A program made the translations under genes and the position numbers. A stretch of 6,102 nt of DNA from Acidimicrobiia bacterium (GTDB lineage Bacteria > Actinomycetota > Acidimicrobiia > Acidimicrobiales > AC-14), in contig JAFAUA010000217.1 of the NCBI GenBank assembly GCA_019243595.1, positions 1 to 6,102 of the forward strand, read 5' to 3'. This document shows positions 1 to 5,907 of this stretch, one piece after another. Under the pieces are notes generated by a model, which had not been told where the DNA came from, did no database searches, and saw nothing but the letters and a program-made list of their open reading frames with translations. Within the stretch, counting starts at the first letter, position 1, and each line of letters opens with the position of its first letter.

Positions 1-1
1 C

Positions 2-601
2 GTCGCCTTCGGCGACGGGGCCGTCGTCGTCCAGAACCCGACGAACAACCACGCCGACGTCCTCGCCGCCATCGACCACGTCTCGATCGGAGGTGGGACG
101 TCGCTCGGCCAGGGGCTGCTCACATCGCTCGACACGATCGCCGGCAAGCAGTTGACGATCGACCCCGCGGCCCTCCAGAGCGACGAGGCCAAGGTCGACG
201 TCGGCTACTACGGCGGCGCCGTCGTCGTTGCCCTCTCCGACGGGGAGAACACCAACGGCATCGATCCTGTCTCGGTCGCCCAGGTGGCGTCGACGGCGGG
301 CGTGAAGGTGCACACCCTGGGCGTCGGTACCGAGGCGGGGACGACATTCCAGTACCAGGGCTTCACCATCGCCACCGCTCTCAACACCGAGGCGCTGAAG
401 CAGATCGCCACGACGACCGACGGGTCGTTCCACACCGCCGGCGACGCCGCCGGCCTGGCCGCGATCAGCAAGACGATCCACCTGCGCTTCAAATTCGTCT
501 CCCAGCGCACCGAGGTCACGGCGGTGTTCGCCGCCATCGCCGTTGCGCTCCTCTTCCTCGGCGCGCTGACGTCGGTGCGGTGGTTCGGGCGGGTGGTCTG
601 A
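2..601 (+). CDS. VWA-domain membrane protein, BatA-like (5' partial)
   Basis: This is the C-terminal 199 residues of a von Willebrand factor A domain protein; the frame is open to the left edge, so the true start lies outside. Seen: the second and third parts of a MIDAS metal site, Thr33 in GGGTSLG and Asp80 in ALSDGENT. The first part (DxSxS) would be upstream of the window. A VWA-style strand follows (VKVHTLGVGT), then a C-terminal membrane segment at about residues 174-192 ending in a short basic tail (VRWFGRVV). VWA domains of this class bind divalent metal and mediate protein contacts. In BatA/BatB and mycobacterial Rv1481-like proteins they act at the membrane, usually with a MoxR AAA+ ATPase and a DUF58 protein encoded just upstream (family knowledge; not visible here). 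It is clearly paralogous to the next gene, whose start abuts its stop codon, so the two are probably co-transcribed and translationally coupled. Confidence 0.9.
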   Translation, partial: VAFGDGAVVVQNPTNNHADVLAAIDHVSIGGGTSLGQGLLTSLDTIAGKQLTIDPAALQSDEAKVDVGYYGGAVVVALSDGENTNGIDPVSVAQVASTAGVKVHTLGVGTEAGTTFQYQGFTIATALNTEALKQIATTTDGSFHTAGDAAGLAAISKTIHLRFKFVSQRTEVTAVFAAIAVALLFLGALTSVRWFGRVV

Positions 602-1756
602 GTGCACTTCGCCTGGGCGTTCCTACTGCCGCTGCTATTGCTGGCGCCCGTCGTCGCCGGCGTGTACGTCTGGAGCCTTCGTCGCCGGCGCAAGCAGGCG
701 GTCAAATACTCGAGCGTCGCCCTGCTGCGGACGGTGATCCCGTCTCGCTCGCGCTGGCGGCGCCACGTTCCGGCCGCCCTGCTCATCGCGTGTCTCGCCG
801 TGCTGGCGATCGCGTCGGCCCGTCCCCAGGTCAGCCAGGACGTACCGACCGCACGGACGTCGATCATGCTGGCGCTCGACGTCTCGCGCTCGATGTGCGC
901 GACCGACGTCGACCCGAACCGCATCGCCGTCGAGCAGAAGGCGGCCAAGGAGTTCGTCAACAAGCAGGTGGCCGGAACGCGTATGGGCCTCATCATCTTT
1001 GCGGGCACCGCGCAGCTCGCCGTGGCGCCGACGCGAGATCGCTCGGCCCTGAACCAGGCCATCGACAACCTGTCGGTCGCCAACGGCACGGCCATCGGCG
1101 CTGCCATCCTGAAGTCCCTCGACGCGCTGTCGACGGTGAATCCCGACGTGAAGCCGGTAGGCGACATCCCGACACCGCCGAGCGACTTCAACGTTGGACC
1201 CGGCGACACGTTCACCCCGTTCAGTGACCAGCCCGGGGACACGACGCCGACCACGGCGCCGACGCCGCCGGGCCAGCACGGCTACGTGTCAGACATCGTG
1301 GTGCTGCTCACCGACGGCGCCAACACACGCGGCATCGCCCCGCTCGACGCCGTGCCCTACGCCATCGACCGCCGGGTTCGGGTGTACACGATCGGGTTCG
1401 GTACCACTGACCCGGCTCCGCTGGCGTGCACGGCGGCCCAGCTCGGCGGCGACGACAGCGCCTTCGGCGGCAGCTTCGGTCCCGGGGGCGTCAACGGCGG
1501 CGGCTTGGGCTTCCGCGGTGGACGGTCACCGCTGCGCGCCGACCTGCCGACGCTGCAGGCGATCGCCGACCGGACTGGCGGCAAGTCCTACGCCGCGCAG
1601 GACGCCGGTCAACTGCAGAAGGTGTTCTCGGGGCTTCCCCGCGATGTCACCGTCCAGAAGCAGAAGCACGAGATCACGGCGACGTTCGCGGTGATCGGCG
1701 CCCTGCTGGCCTTGGCGGCCGTCGCCGCGTCGATCCGCTGGAGCCCGTACCCGTAG
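602..1756 (+). CDS. VWA-domain membrane protein, BatA/BatB-like
   Basis: A 384-residue membrane-anchored VWA protein. Seen in order: membrane segment 1 at about residues 4-24, a basic stretch (RRRRK at 27-31, more Arg at 49-54), membrane segment 2 at about 57-74, a VWA domain at about 86-345, and membrane segment 3 at about 359-377. The MIDAS is complete: Asp93/Ser95/Ser97 (DVSRS), Thr163 (NGTAIG) and Asp238 (LLTDGANT). The basic loop between segments 1 and 2 suggests by the positive-inside rule that the VWA domain faces outward (inference). The N-terminal part matches the aerotolerance-regulator (BatA N-terminal) type. Two low-complexity insertions interrupt the VWA fold: Pro/Thr-rich at about 183-227 and Gly-rich at about 281-308. 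The GTG start directly follows the upstream TGA with no spacer; the G-rich end of the previous gene may serve as ribosome site. The likely role is envelope assembly or stress tolerance with a MoxR ATPase partner; substrate unknown. Confidence 0.9.
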   Translation: MHFAWAFLLPLLLLAPVVAGVYVWSLRRRRKQAVKYSSVALLRTVIPSRSRWRRHVPAALLIACLAVLAIASARPQVSQDVPTARTSIMLALDVSRSMCATDVDPNRIAVEQKAAKEFVNKQVAGTRMGLIIFAGTAQLAVAPTRDRSALNQAIDNLSVANGTAIGAAILKSLDALSTVNPDVKPVGDIPTPPSDFNVGPGDTFTPFSDQPGDTTPTTAPTPPGQHGYVSDIVVLLTDGANTRGIAPLDAVPYAIDRRVRVYTIGFGTTDPAPLACTAAQLGGDDSAFGGSFGPGGVNGGGLGFRGGRSPLRADLPTLQAIADRTGGKSYAAQDAGQLQKVFSGLPRDVTVQKQKHEITATFAVIGALLALAAVAASIRWSPYP

Positions 1757-1811
1757 GGGTCGCACGCTCGGCGCATGTTCCCGCACGCAGGGGGGTACGC
1801 ATCGCGGGTAA

Positions 1812-1831
1812 GGCAGGCTAAAGGCCGTGCC
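1812..1831 (+). terminator. Possible hairpin after the VWA operon
   Basis: An imperfect hairpin in the 92-bp gap. GGCA (1812-1815) pairs with TGCC (1828-1831) and GGC (1816-1818) pairs with GCC (1824-1826), with one bulged G and a TAAAG loop. It lies 56 bases after the VWA stop codon and ends 17 bases before the sedolisin start. There is no T-tract, so this is not a classic intrinsic terminator. It might end the VWA transcript or simply be a chance GC-rich stem. Nothing else is recognisable in this gap. Confidence 0.2.
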
Positions 1832-1835
1832 GATG

Positions 1836-1841
1836 TATTAG
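1836..1841 (+). promoter_or_regulatory. Candidate -10 element for the sedolisin gene (leaderless)
   Basis: TATTAG ends exactly 7 bases before the sedolisin ATG at 1849, the spacing expected if transcription starts at the ATG itself. No Shine-Dalgarno sequence is present in the bases between, which supports a leaderless message as is common in Actinomycetota. The last base of the hexamer is G rather than the usual T and no -35 match is visible, so this is tentative. Confidence 0.3.
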
Positions 1842-1848
1842 CTGTCCG

Positions 1849-3654
1849 ATGAACAAGTCGATTCACCGCTCGCGCCTTTTGACCGCCTTGGCCGTGCCGC
1901 TCTGCGCGGTGCTGGCCTTCTCGGTGCAGAGCGCCGCCGCGCCCCAACCGGGCGTGCCGTCCAGGCCGCCGAAGCCGCAGGTCAACCGCCCCCACCGCAA
2001 GGTCTGCACGAACAGTCCGAGGCCGAAGGTCGTCCAGTGCGACGCCGACGTGGTGACGGCCGACGACAACGTGACGCCCCTCGCCAGCCCGACGCCTCCG
2101 GCGAGTGCGTTCGAACCCGCCGATCTCCAGGCGGCGTACGCCCTGCCCTCCGCCGACGCCGGGACCGGCCAGACCGTCGCTGTCGTCGATGCCTTCGACG
2201 ACCCGGTCGCAGAGGCCGACCTGGCGGCCTATCGACAGCATTACGGCCTCACGCCGTGCACCACCGCGAACCGGTGCTTCCAGAAGGTCAATCAGAACGG
2301 GGCGGTATCGCCGCTCCCCGCGGCCGACGCGGGCTGGATCGAGGAGATCTCCCTCGACCTCGACGCCGTCTCCGCCACGTGTCCGAGGTGCAACATCCTT
2401 CTCGTGGAGAGCTCGTCGACGAGCCTCGACGACCTGTCGGCAGCCGAGGACACGGCAGCCGCCATGGGAGCAAACGCCATCAGCAACAGCTATGGCGGCA
2501 ACGAGTTCAACGGCGAGACGAGCTACGACAGCCACTACACGCACCCCGGAATCGCCGTCACGGCCAGCACCGGCGACAGCGGGTACGGCGTGCAGTACCC
2601 GGCGAGCTCAGCGAGTGTGACGGCCGTTGGCGGGACGACGCTCAGCAGTGACACGTCCGCCCGCGGCTTCTCCGAGACGGCGTGGAGCGGCGCTGGAAGC
2701 GGCTGTTCCCAGTACGTGACCAAGCCGGCATGGCAGTCCGACGGTGGCTGCTCGATGCGGACCGTCGCCGACGTGTCCGCGGACGCCAACCCCAACACCG
2801 GCCTGGCCGTCTACGACAGCTACGGACGGACCGGGACCGCCAACTGGTTCCAGATCGGCGGTACGAGCTTGGCGTCACCGCTGATCGCGTCCGTCTACGC
2901 CTTGGGCGGCAACACCGGGGTCGGACCGGCCTACCCGTACAAGCACAGCGACTCGCTGAACGACGTCGTGTCCGGACGCAACGGCTCGTGCACGCCGACC
3001 TACCTCTGCACCGCCGGCCCTGGCTATGACGGCCCAACCGGCCTCGGGACTCCGAACGCGACGGGAGCCTTTGGCGGCCCGACGTCGAGCACGAGCACCT
3101 CCTCGAGCACCAGTACGTCCACCACCCCGAGCACGACTTCGACCACGAGCACATCGACGACGAGCACCACGGTGCCGTCGGGGACCCAGCTCGTCGGCAA
3201 CCCCGGGTTCGAGACCGGTTCGTTCGACCCGTGGACGGCCGGTGGCACAGGTCCGGTGCCGACGGTGACCAACGCGACGGCCCACGCCGGTTCCTATTCG
3301 GCCCTCCTCGGAACGCCGACGTCGCCGAACACCCAAGCGGGTGACAGCTGGGTGTCGCAGACGATCACCGTCCCGAAGACGACGAGGAACGTCAACCTCG
3401 TGTTCTGGTACTGGGCGGCGTCCAACGAGAGCTCGTCCGCCGACTACCAGCAGATGCAGATCCGGTCGACAACGGGAACCGTGCTGAGCCAGGTCCTCAA
3501 GACGAAGTCGAACGCCAAGGCGTGGAAGAGCCTCACCAGGAGCCTGAACAGCTGGCGGGGCCAGACCATCGTGCTCTGGTTCAACGTCCACCAGGACGCC
3601 AACGCCAAGGTGACGTGGATGTACGTCGACGACGTCACCGCCACCGTCGCCTGA
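1849..3654 (+). CDS. Secreted sedolisin-family (S53) serine-carboxyl peptidase with C-terminal jelly-roll-like module
   Basis: A 601-residue exported endopeptidase. Seen in order: signal peptide (basic start, hydrophobic 10-27, probable cleavage after AAA near residue 31), a short Pro-rich spacer, the S53 catalytic domain at about 90-408, a Ser/Thr linker at 412-441, and a C-terminal domain at about 447-601. Catalytic residues are Glu166 and Asp170 (EISLD, the family's four-residue spacing), oxyanion Asp243 (STGDSGYG) and Ser340 (GGTSLASP). The calcium-site region fits Asp372-Val373 and GYDGPTGLG with Asp394. The last domain (NPGFETGSFDPW at the start, WMYVDDVTATV at the end) resembles galactose-binding-like or carbohydrate-binding jelly rolls; its ligand is unknown. 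Most S53 enzymes carry a propeptide of roughly 180-200 residues; here only about 58 residues separate the signal peptide from the catalytic domain. The ten mature cysteines fall in five close pairs. The ATG is the only in-frame start after the TAA at 1819-1821. Catalysis on proteins outside the cell is well supported; specificity cannot be told. Confidence 0.95.
   Translation: MNKSIHRSRLLTALAVPLCAVLAFSVQSAAAPQPGVPSRPPKPQVNRPHRKVCTNSPRPKVVQCDADVVTADDNVTPLASPTPPASAFEPADLQAAYALPSADAGTGQTVAVVDAFDDPVAEADLAAYRQHYGLTPCTTANRCFQKVNQNGAVSPLPAADAGWIEEISLDLDAVSATCPRCNILLVESSSTSLDDLSAAEDTAAAMGANAISNSYGGNEFNGETSYDSHYTHPGIAVTASTGDSGYGVQYPASSASVTAVGGTTLSSDTSARGFSETAWSGAGSGCSQYVTKPAWQSDGGCSMRTVADVSADANPNTGLAVYDSYGRTGTANWFQIGGTSLASPLIASVYALGGNTGVGPAYPYKHSDSLNDVVSGRNGSCTPTYLCTAGPGYDGPTGLGTPNATGAFGGPTSSTSTSSSTSTSTTPSTTSTTSTSTTSTTVPSGTQLVGNPGFETGSFDPWTAGGTGPVPTVTNATAHAGSYSALLGTPTSPNTQAGDSWVSQTITVPKTTRNVNLVFWYWAASNESSSADYQQMQIRSTTGTVLSQVLKTKSNAKAWKSLTRSLNSWRGQTIVLWFNVHQDANAKVTWMYVDDVTATVA
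3082..3171 (+). repeat. Ser/Thr-coding low-complexity linker
   Basis: Thirty codons within the sedolisin gene (residues 412-441) encode almost only Ser and Thr, with one Pro, mainly as alternating AGC and ACG/ACC/ACT triplets. It joins the catalytic domain to the C-terminal module. Such linkers are usually flexible and extended, and often glycosylated in secreted actinobacterial enzymes (family knowledge). The near-repeated triplets could vary in length between strains. Confidence 0.85.
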
Positions 3655-3680
3655 CACCGTTCGTCGTTATCCGCGACGGT
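3643..3680. terminator. Inverted repeat between convergent genes, possible bidirectional terminator
   Basis: A perfect 8-bp inverted repeat: ACCGTCGC at 3643-3650 and GCGACGGT at 3673-3680, with a 22-base loop. The loop holds the sedolisin stop (TGA 3652-3654) and the opposing AhpD-like stop (3667-3669 on the minus strand). The site is correct for terminating both converging transcripts, but there is no T-tract on either side and the loop is long. The stem bases are also coding, so chance is possible. Confidence 0.35.
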
Positions 3681-4203
3681 CGGGTTCGACCCTGAGCGTC
3701 GCGATGGCGGTGGCCAGCATCTGGTAGTGGCCCACGAGGAATAGGAACTCGATGAGCCTGCGGTCGTCCAGATGCTGGCGAAGCGCATCCCACGTGGTGT
3801 CGGAGACGTCGTGGTCACGATCGAGCTCGTCGCAGGCGGCCACGAGGGCGCGCTGACGGGTTGACCACTCGGCCGCGTCCGGCGCGGTGACGACTCGCTC
3901 GACGTCGGCATCGGACAGGCCCGCACGGCGGGCCAGATGGCGGTGGTGCTCGAACTCGTACGCACAGTTGCGCAGGTGCGCCACCCGCAGGATCACCAGC
4001 TCAGTGTCCTGTCGGGGGAGCTTCCCGCCGGGCATCAGGCGGCCGGCGAAGTGCAGCCAACCGCGGAAGAGCCCTCGGTTGCGACCGAGGGTGAGGAACA
4101 GGTTCGGCGGGCCGGTGCCGGCGACCCTGCCGGACACCGCGGACACGACCCAGTTGACGACACCGACGTCTCGCAGATCGCCGGGCGCGATACGAGGCGT
4201 CAC
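3667..4203 (-). CDS. Carboxymuconolactone decarboxylase / AhpD-like family protein
   Basis: A 178-residue, mostly helical, soluble protein with the AhpD/CMD core at about residues 45-125. The signature region reads HLRNCAYEFEHHRHL. Aligned by spacing to mycobacterial AhpD (Glu118, Cys130, Cys133, His137), it keeps Glu68, Cys80 and His87, but the second cysteine position is Glu83. A CxxC disulfide peroxidase or disulfide reductase reaction like that of AhpD is therefore unlikely. The family also includes decarboxylases and many unassigned actinobacterial members with a YEW/YEF-type motif. A conserved C-terminal helix (LIEFLFLVGHYQMLATA) is typical of these members. It begins with GTG sharing four bases with the TGA of the SDR gene, so it is the downstream member of a two-gene operon and probably translationally coupled; no separate ribosome site is visible. 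It may work on the same pathway as the SDR (inference). Confidence 0.88.
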   Translation of the reverse strand: MTPRIAPGDLRDVGVVNWVVSAVSGRVAGTGPPNLFLTLGRNRGLFRGWLHFAGRLMPGGKLPRQDTELVILRVAHLRNCAYEFEHHRHLARRAGLSDADVERVVTAPDAAEWSTRQRALVAACDELDRDHDVSDTTWDALRQHLDDRRLIEFLFLVGHYQMLATAIATLRVEPDRRG

Positions 4204-5054
4204 TCGGCCCGGCCCGGCTGCACCGTCGTGAGCTCGACGCGTTCCTCCTGCGCGGCCTTGATGGCCTCCGCCATACGGGACCGGACGGCGACGTCGGCGA
4301 CGAGCTGGACGAACATCCGTCCCGACAGCGCCGGACGCGTCCAGGCCGGCGCCACGATGATGCGGCTGCGCCGGGTAATGCCCCGCTCCAATGCCCGGAT
4401 GCCAACCGACAGCGGCGTCACCCGCGTGATGTTGCGATTGCCGAGCAGGGCGCGCGCCGCGGACGTGTCGAAGCCACGGCTCGTCATGTCGGTATCGAGC
4501 TCGGCGAAGTAGGCCACGCCCACGCGGGCACCGGTCGGTCGGAGCTCCTGGCGGAGGGTGTCGCCCAGAGCCTCGACGCCCGCCTTCGAAGCGCTGTAGG
4601 CGCCCATGAGGGGCAAGTGCACAGCGGCGCCCATCGAGGAAACGGCAAGGGCGTAACCGTTCGGATGGCAGACGTGTCGCCCGGCGGCGCGCAGCGTGTA
4701 GTAGCTGCCGAGCAGGTTGACGTTCACGATGTTCTCGAAGATTGTCGGGTCACCGCCGACGAGCGGCAGCTGGGCGGCGATGCCGGCGTTGGCGACCACC
4801 ACGTCGAGTCCGCCGAGTGCCGACGCGGCGGCGTCGACGACGGTGTCGACCTGGTCGCGGTTGGCCACGTTGCACTGCCACCACGGTCCGTCGATCGAGT
4901 CGGCGACGCCGGCGAGCAGGTCCGGCTCGAGACCGGCGAGCGCGACCCGCGCGCCGCGTTCGTGGAGTCGCCTGGCCAAGGCGGCGCCGATGCCACGGGC
5001 GGCGCCCGTGATCAGCACCCGTCGACCGGCCAGAGGCGAGTGATCGTTCGGCAT
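4200..5054 (-). CDS. Short-chain dehydrogenase/reductase (SDR) family oxidoreductase
   Basis: A classical-type SDR of 284 residues with a Rossmann fold that should bind NAD(P)(H). Seen: the cofactor motif TGAARGIG at 16-23, NAG at 89-91, and the active-site tetrad Asn113 (NVNLLG), Ser140 (SSMGA), Tyr153 and Lys157 (YSASK). After the active site, the usual PG-containing segment is replaced by AYFAELDTDM (181-190), a variant I associate with some actinobacterial SDRs. A C-terminal extension of about 60 residues follows and includes a helix-rich end. The substrate is an alcohol or carbonyl compound that cannot be named. I chose the ATG at 5054; a TTG at 5063 is in frame and would add MGR, but the ATG lies 7 bases after a good -10-like hexamer. 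The gene is first in an operon with the AhpD-like protein and divergent from the crotonase, which suggests acyl-CoA, lipid or aromatic-acid metabolism. Confidence 0.93.
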   Translation of the reverse strand: MPNDHSPLAGRRVLITGAARGIGAALARRLHERGARVALAGLEPDLLAGVADSIDGPWWQCNVANRDQVDTVVDAAASALGGLDVVVANAGIAAQLPLVGGDPTIFENIVNVNLLGSYYTLRAAGRHVCHPNGYALAVSSMGAAVHLPLMGAYSASKAGVEALGDTLRQELRPTGARVGVAYFAELDTDMTSRGFDTSAARALLGNRNITRVTPLSVGIRALERGITRRSRIIVAPAWTRPALSGRMFVQLVADVAVRSRMAEAIKAAQEERVELTTVQPGRAE

Positions 5055-5061
5055 GCGCCCC

Positions 5062-5067
5062 AAAGTA
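5062..5067 (-). promoter_or_regulatory. Candidate -10 element for the SDR operon (leaderless)
   Basis: On the minus strand TACTTT is followed by 7 bases (GGGGCGC) and then the ATG at 5054. It fits the actinobacterial TAnnnT -10 consensus at leaderless spacing. No -35-like hexamer is seen at 17 bases. A weak alternative is that the GGGG run serves as a close, atypical ribosome site. The whole divergent region is only 57 bp, so any regulator binding here would affect both the SDR operon and the crotonase gene; I see no clear operator palindrome. Confidence 0.4.
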
Positions 5068-5111
5068 GGCGTCGATGGCTACCGGCCCGCCGTTGATGGC
5101 ACGATCCCCCG

Positions 5112-5906
5112 GTGCCTGAAGACGAAGCGGTGCTCGACACCTCTACCGAAGGACCGGTCGCACGGCTGACGCTCAACCGACCGTCCAAGCTCAACGCTCT
5201 GAACGAGGCGGTACGACGATCACTGGCCGAGGCGCTCGGCGACCTGGAGGAACGGCCCGAGGTGCGCGTTGTTGTCTTGGCCGGTGCCGGGCGGGCGTTT
5301 TCGGCGGGGGCCGACCTGCGCTCGACGTCCTATCCGCCCGTCGAAGGCGACTGGACCACCCGCCGGCATCGCACCGGAACCTGGCAGCGGCTGCTCGAGC
5401 AGCTTGACCGGATCCCCCAAGTCAGCGTCGCTCGCCTGCACGGCCACGTCGTGGGCGGTGCTGCCCTGCTTGCCGCGGCGTGTGACATCCGCATCGCCGC
5501 CGATGACACCGTGGTGCGGATTCCCGAGCTGGCAATCGGCGTGCCGCTCACGTGGGCCGGCATCCCGTTGCTCGTGCGCGAGATCGGCCTCCCGCTGGCG
5601 CGTGACTGGATCATGACGTGCCGTCCGGTCGCCGCCGAGGAGCTCAACCGCTCGGGCTATGCCCAACGGGTCGCGCCGGCCGACGAGCTCGACGACGCGG
5701 TTTCGGCGTGTGTCGAACAGCTCCTCGCGGTGGCACCCGGCCCGCTGGCGATGACGAGGGCGATGATGTCGGCGATCGGCCGCACGTCACCCGCGATGGT
5801 CGCGGGGTGGGGCGACGCCGACCATCAGCAGTGGTCGTTCACCGAGGGGGAGTACCGGCAAGCGGTCACCTCGTACATCCAAGGGTCGATCAAGAAAGAG
5901 GACTGA
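5112..5906 (+). CDS. Enoyl-CoA hydratase/isomerase (crotonase) family protein
   Basis: A 264-residue crotonase-fold protein, the usual length, expected to bind acyl-CoA thioesters in the cytoplasm. Seen: the N-terminal LNRPSKLNALN motif (21-31), the first oxyanion-hole segment AFSAGADL (62-69), the second oxyanion segment GHVVGGAAL (111-119), and IPELAIGVP (137-145). Compared with rat mitochondrial hydratase, the Glu164 equivalent is present (Glu139) but the Glu144 position is Leu119. The standard two-glutamate hydration is therefore doubtful; isomerase, thioesterase-like or other crotonase chemistry is possible. The GTG start at 5112 is the first in-frame start after a TGA at 5094-5096. A second GTG at 5130 would remove six residues and cannot be excluded. 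No Shine-Dalgarno is evident. The gene is divergent from the SDR operon, and its stop lies one base from the stop of the converging DinB-like gene. Confidence 0.92.
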   Translation: MPEDEAVLDTSTEGPVARLTLNRPSKLNALNEAVRRSLAEALGDLEERPEVRVVVLAGAGRAFSAGADLRSTSYPPVEGDWTTRRHRTGTWQRLLEQLDRIPQVSVARLHGHVVGGAALLAAACDIRIAADDTVVRIPELAIGVPLTWAGIPLLVREIGLPLARDWIMTCRPVAAEELNRSGYAQRVAPADELDDAVSACVEQLLAVAPGPLAMTRAMMSAIGRTSPAMVAGWGDADHQQWSFTEGEYRQAVTSYIQGSIKKED

Positions 5907-5907
5907 G

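Noticed and set aside
208..1254. Long minus-strand open frame (348 codons) opposite the VWA genes
   Set aside because: It lies antisense to two well-supported VWA genes. Its translation is compositionally odd and shows no domain; such frames are common opposite high-GC genes.
1757..1848. 92-bp gap considered as a riboswitch or small RNA gene
   Set aside because: I could find only one short bulged hairpin and a weak -10 candidate. No conserved riboswitch core such as a cyclic-di-GMP or ydaO-type motif could be matched.
1609..2544. Long minus-strand open frame (311 codons) across the VWA-sedolisin junction
   Set aside because: It overlaps the end of one real gene, the promoter gap and half of the sedolisin on the opposite strand. 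The product is Arg/Gly/Val-rich with no recognisable motif.
3082..3171. Repetitive AGC/ACG triplets considered as a CRISPR or tandem-repeat locus
   Set aside because: There are no unique spacers or fixed-length repeats; it is the in-frame Ser/Thr linker of the protease.
2875..3657. Minus-strand open frame (260 codons) opposite the sedolisin C-terminal half
   Set aside because: Its sequence is an Arg/Gly-rich shadow of the protease and linker codons, with no domain.
3667..5906. SDR, AhpD-like and crotonase genes considered as a named aromatic or steroid degradation cluster
   Set aside because: The families fit such pathways, but no pathway-specific gene (ring dioxygenase, CoA ligase, thiolase) is in the window, so a named pathway is not supported.
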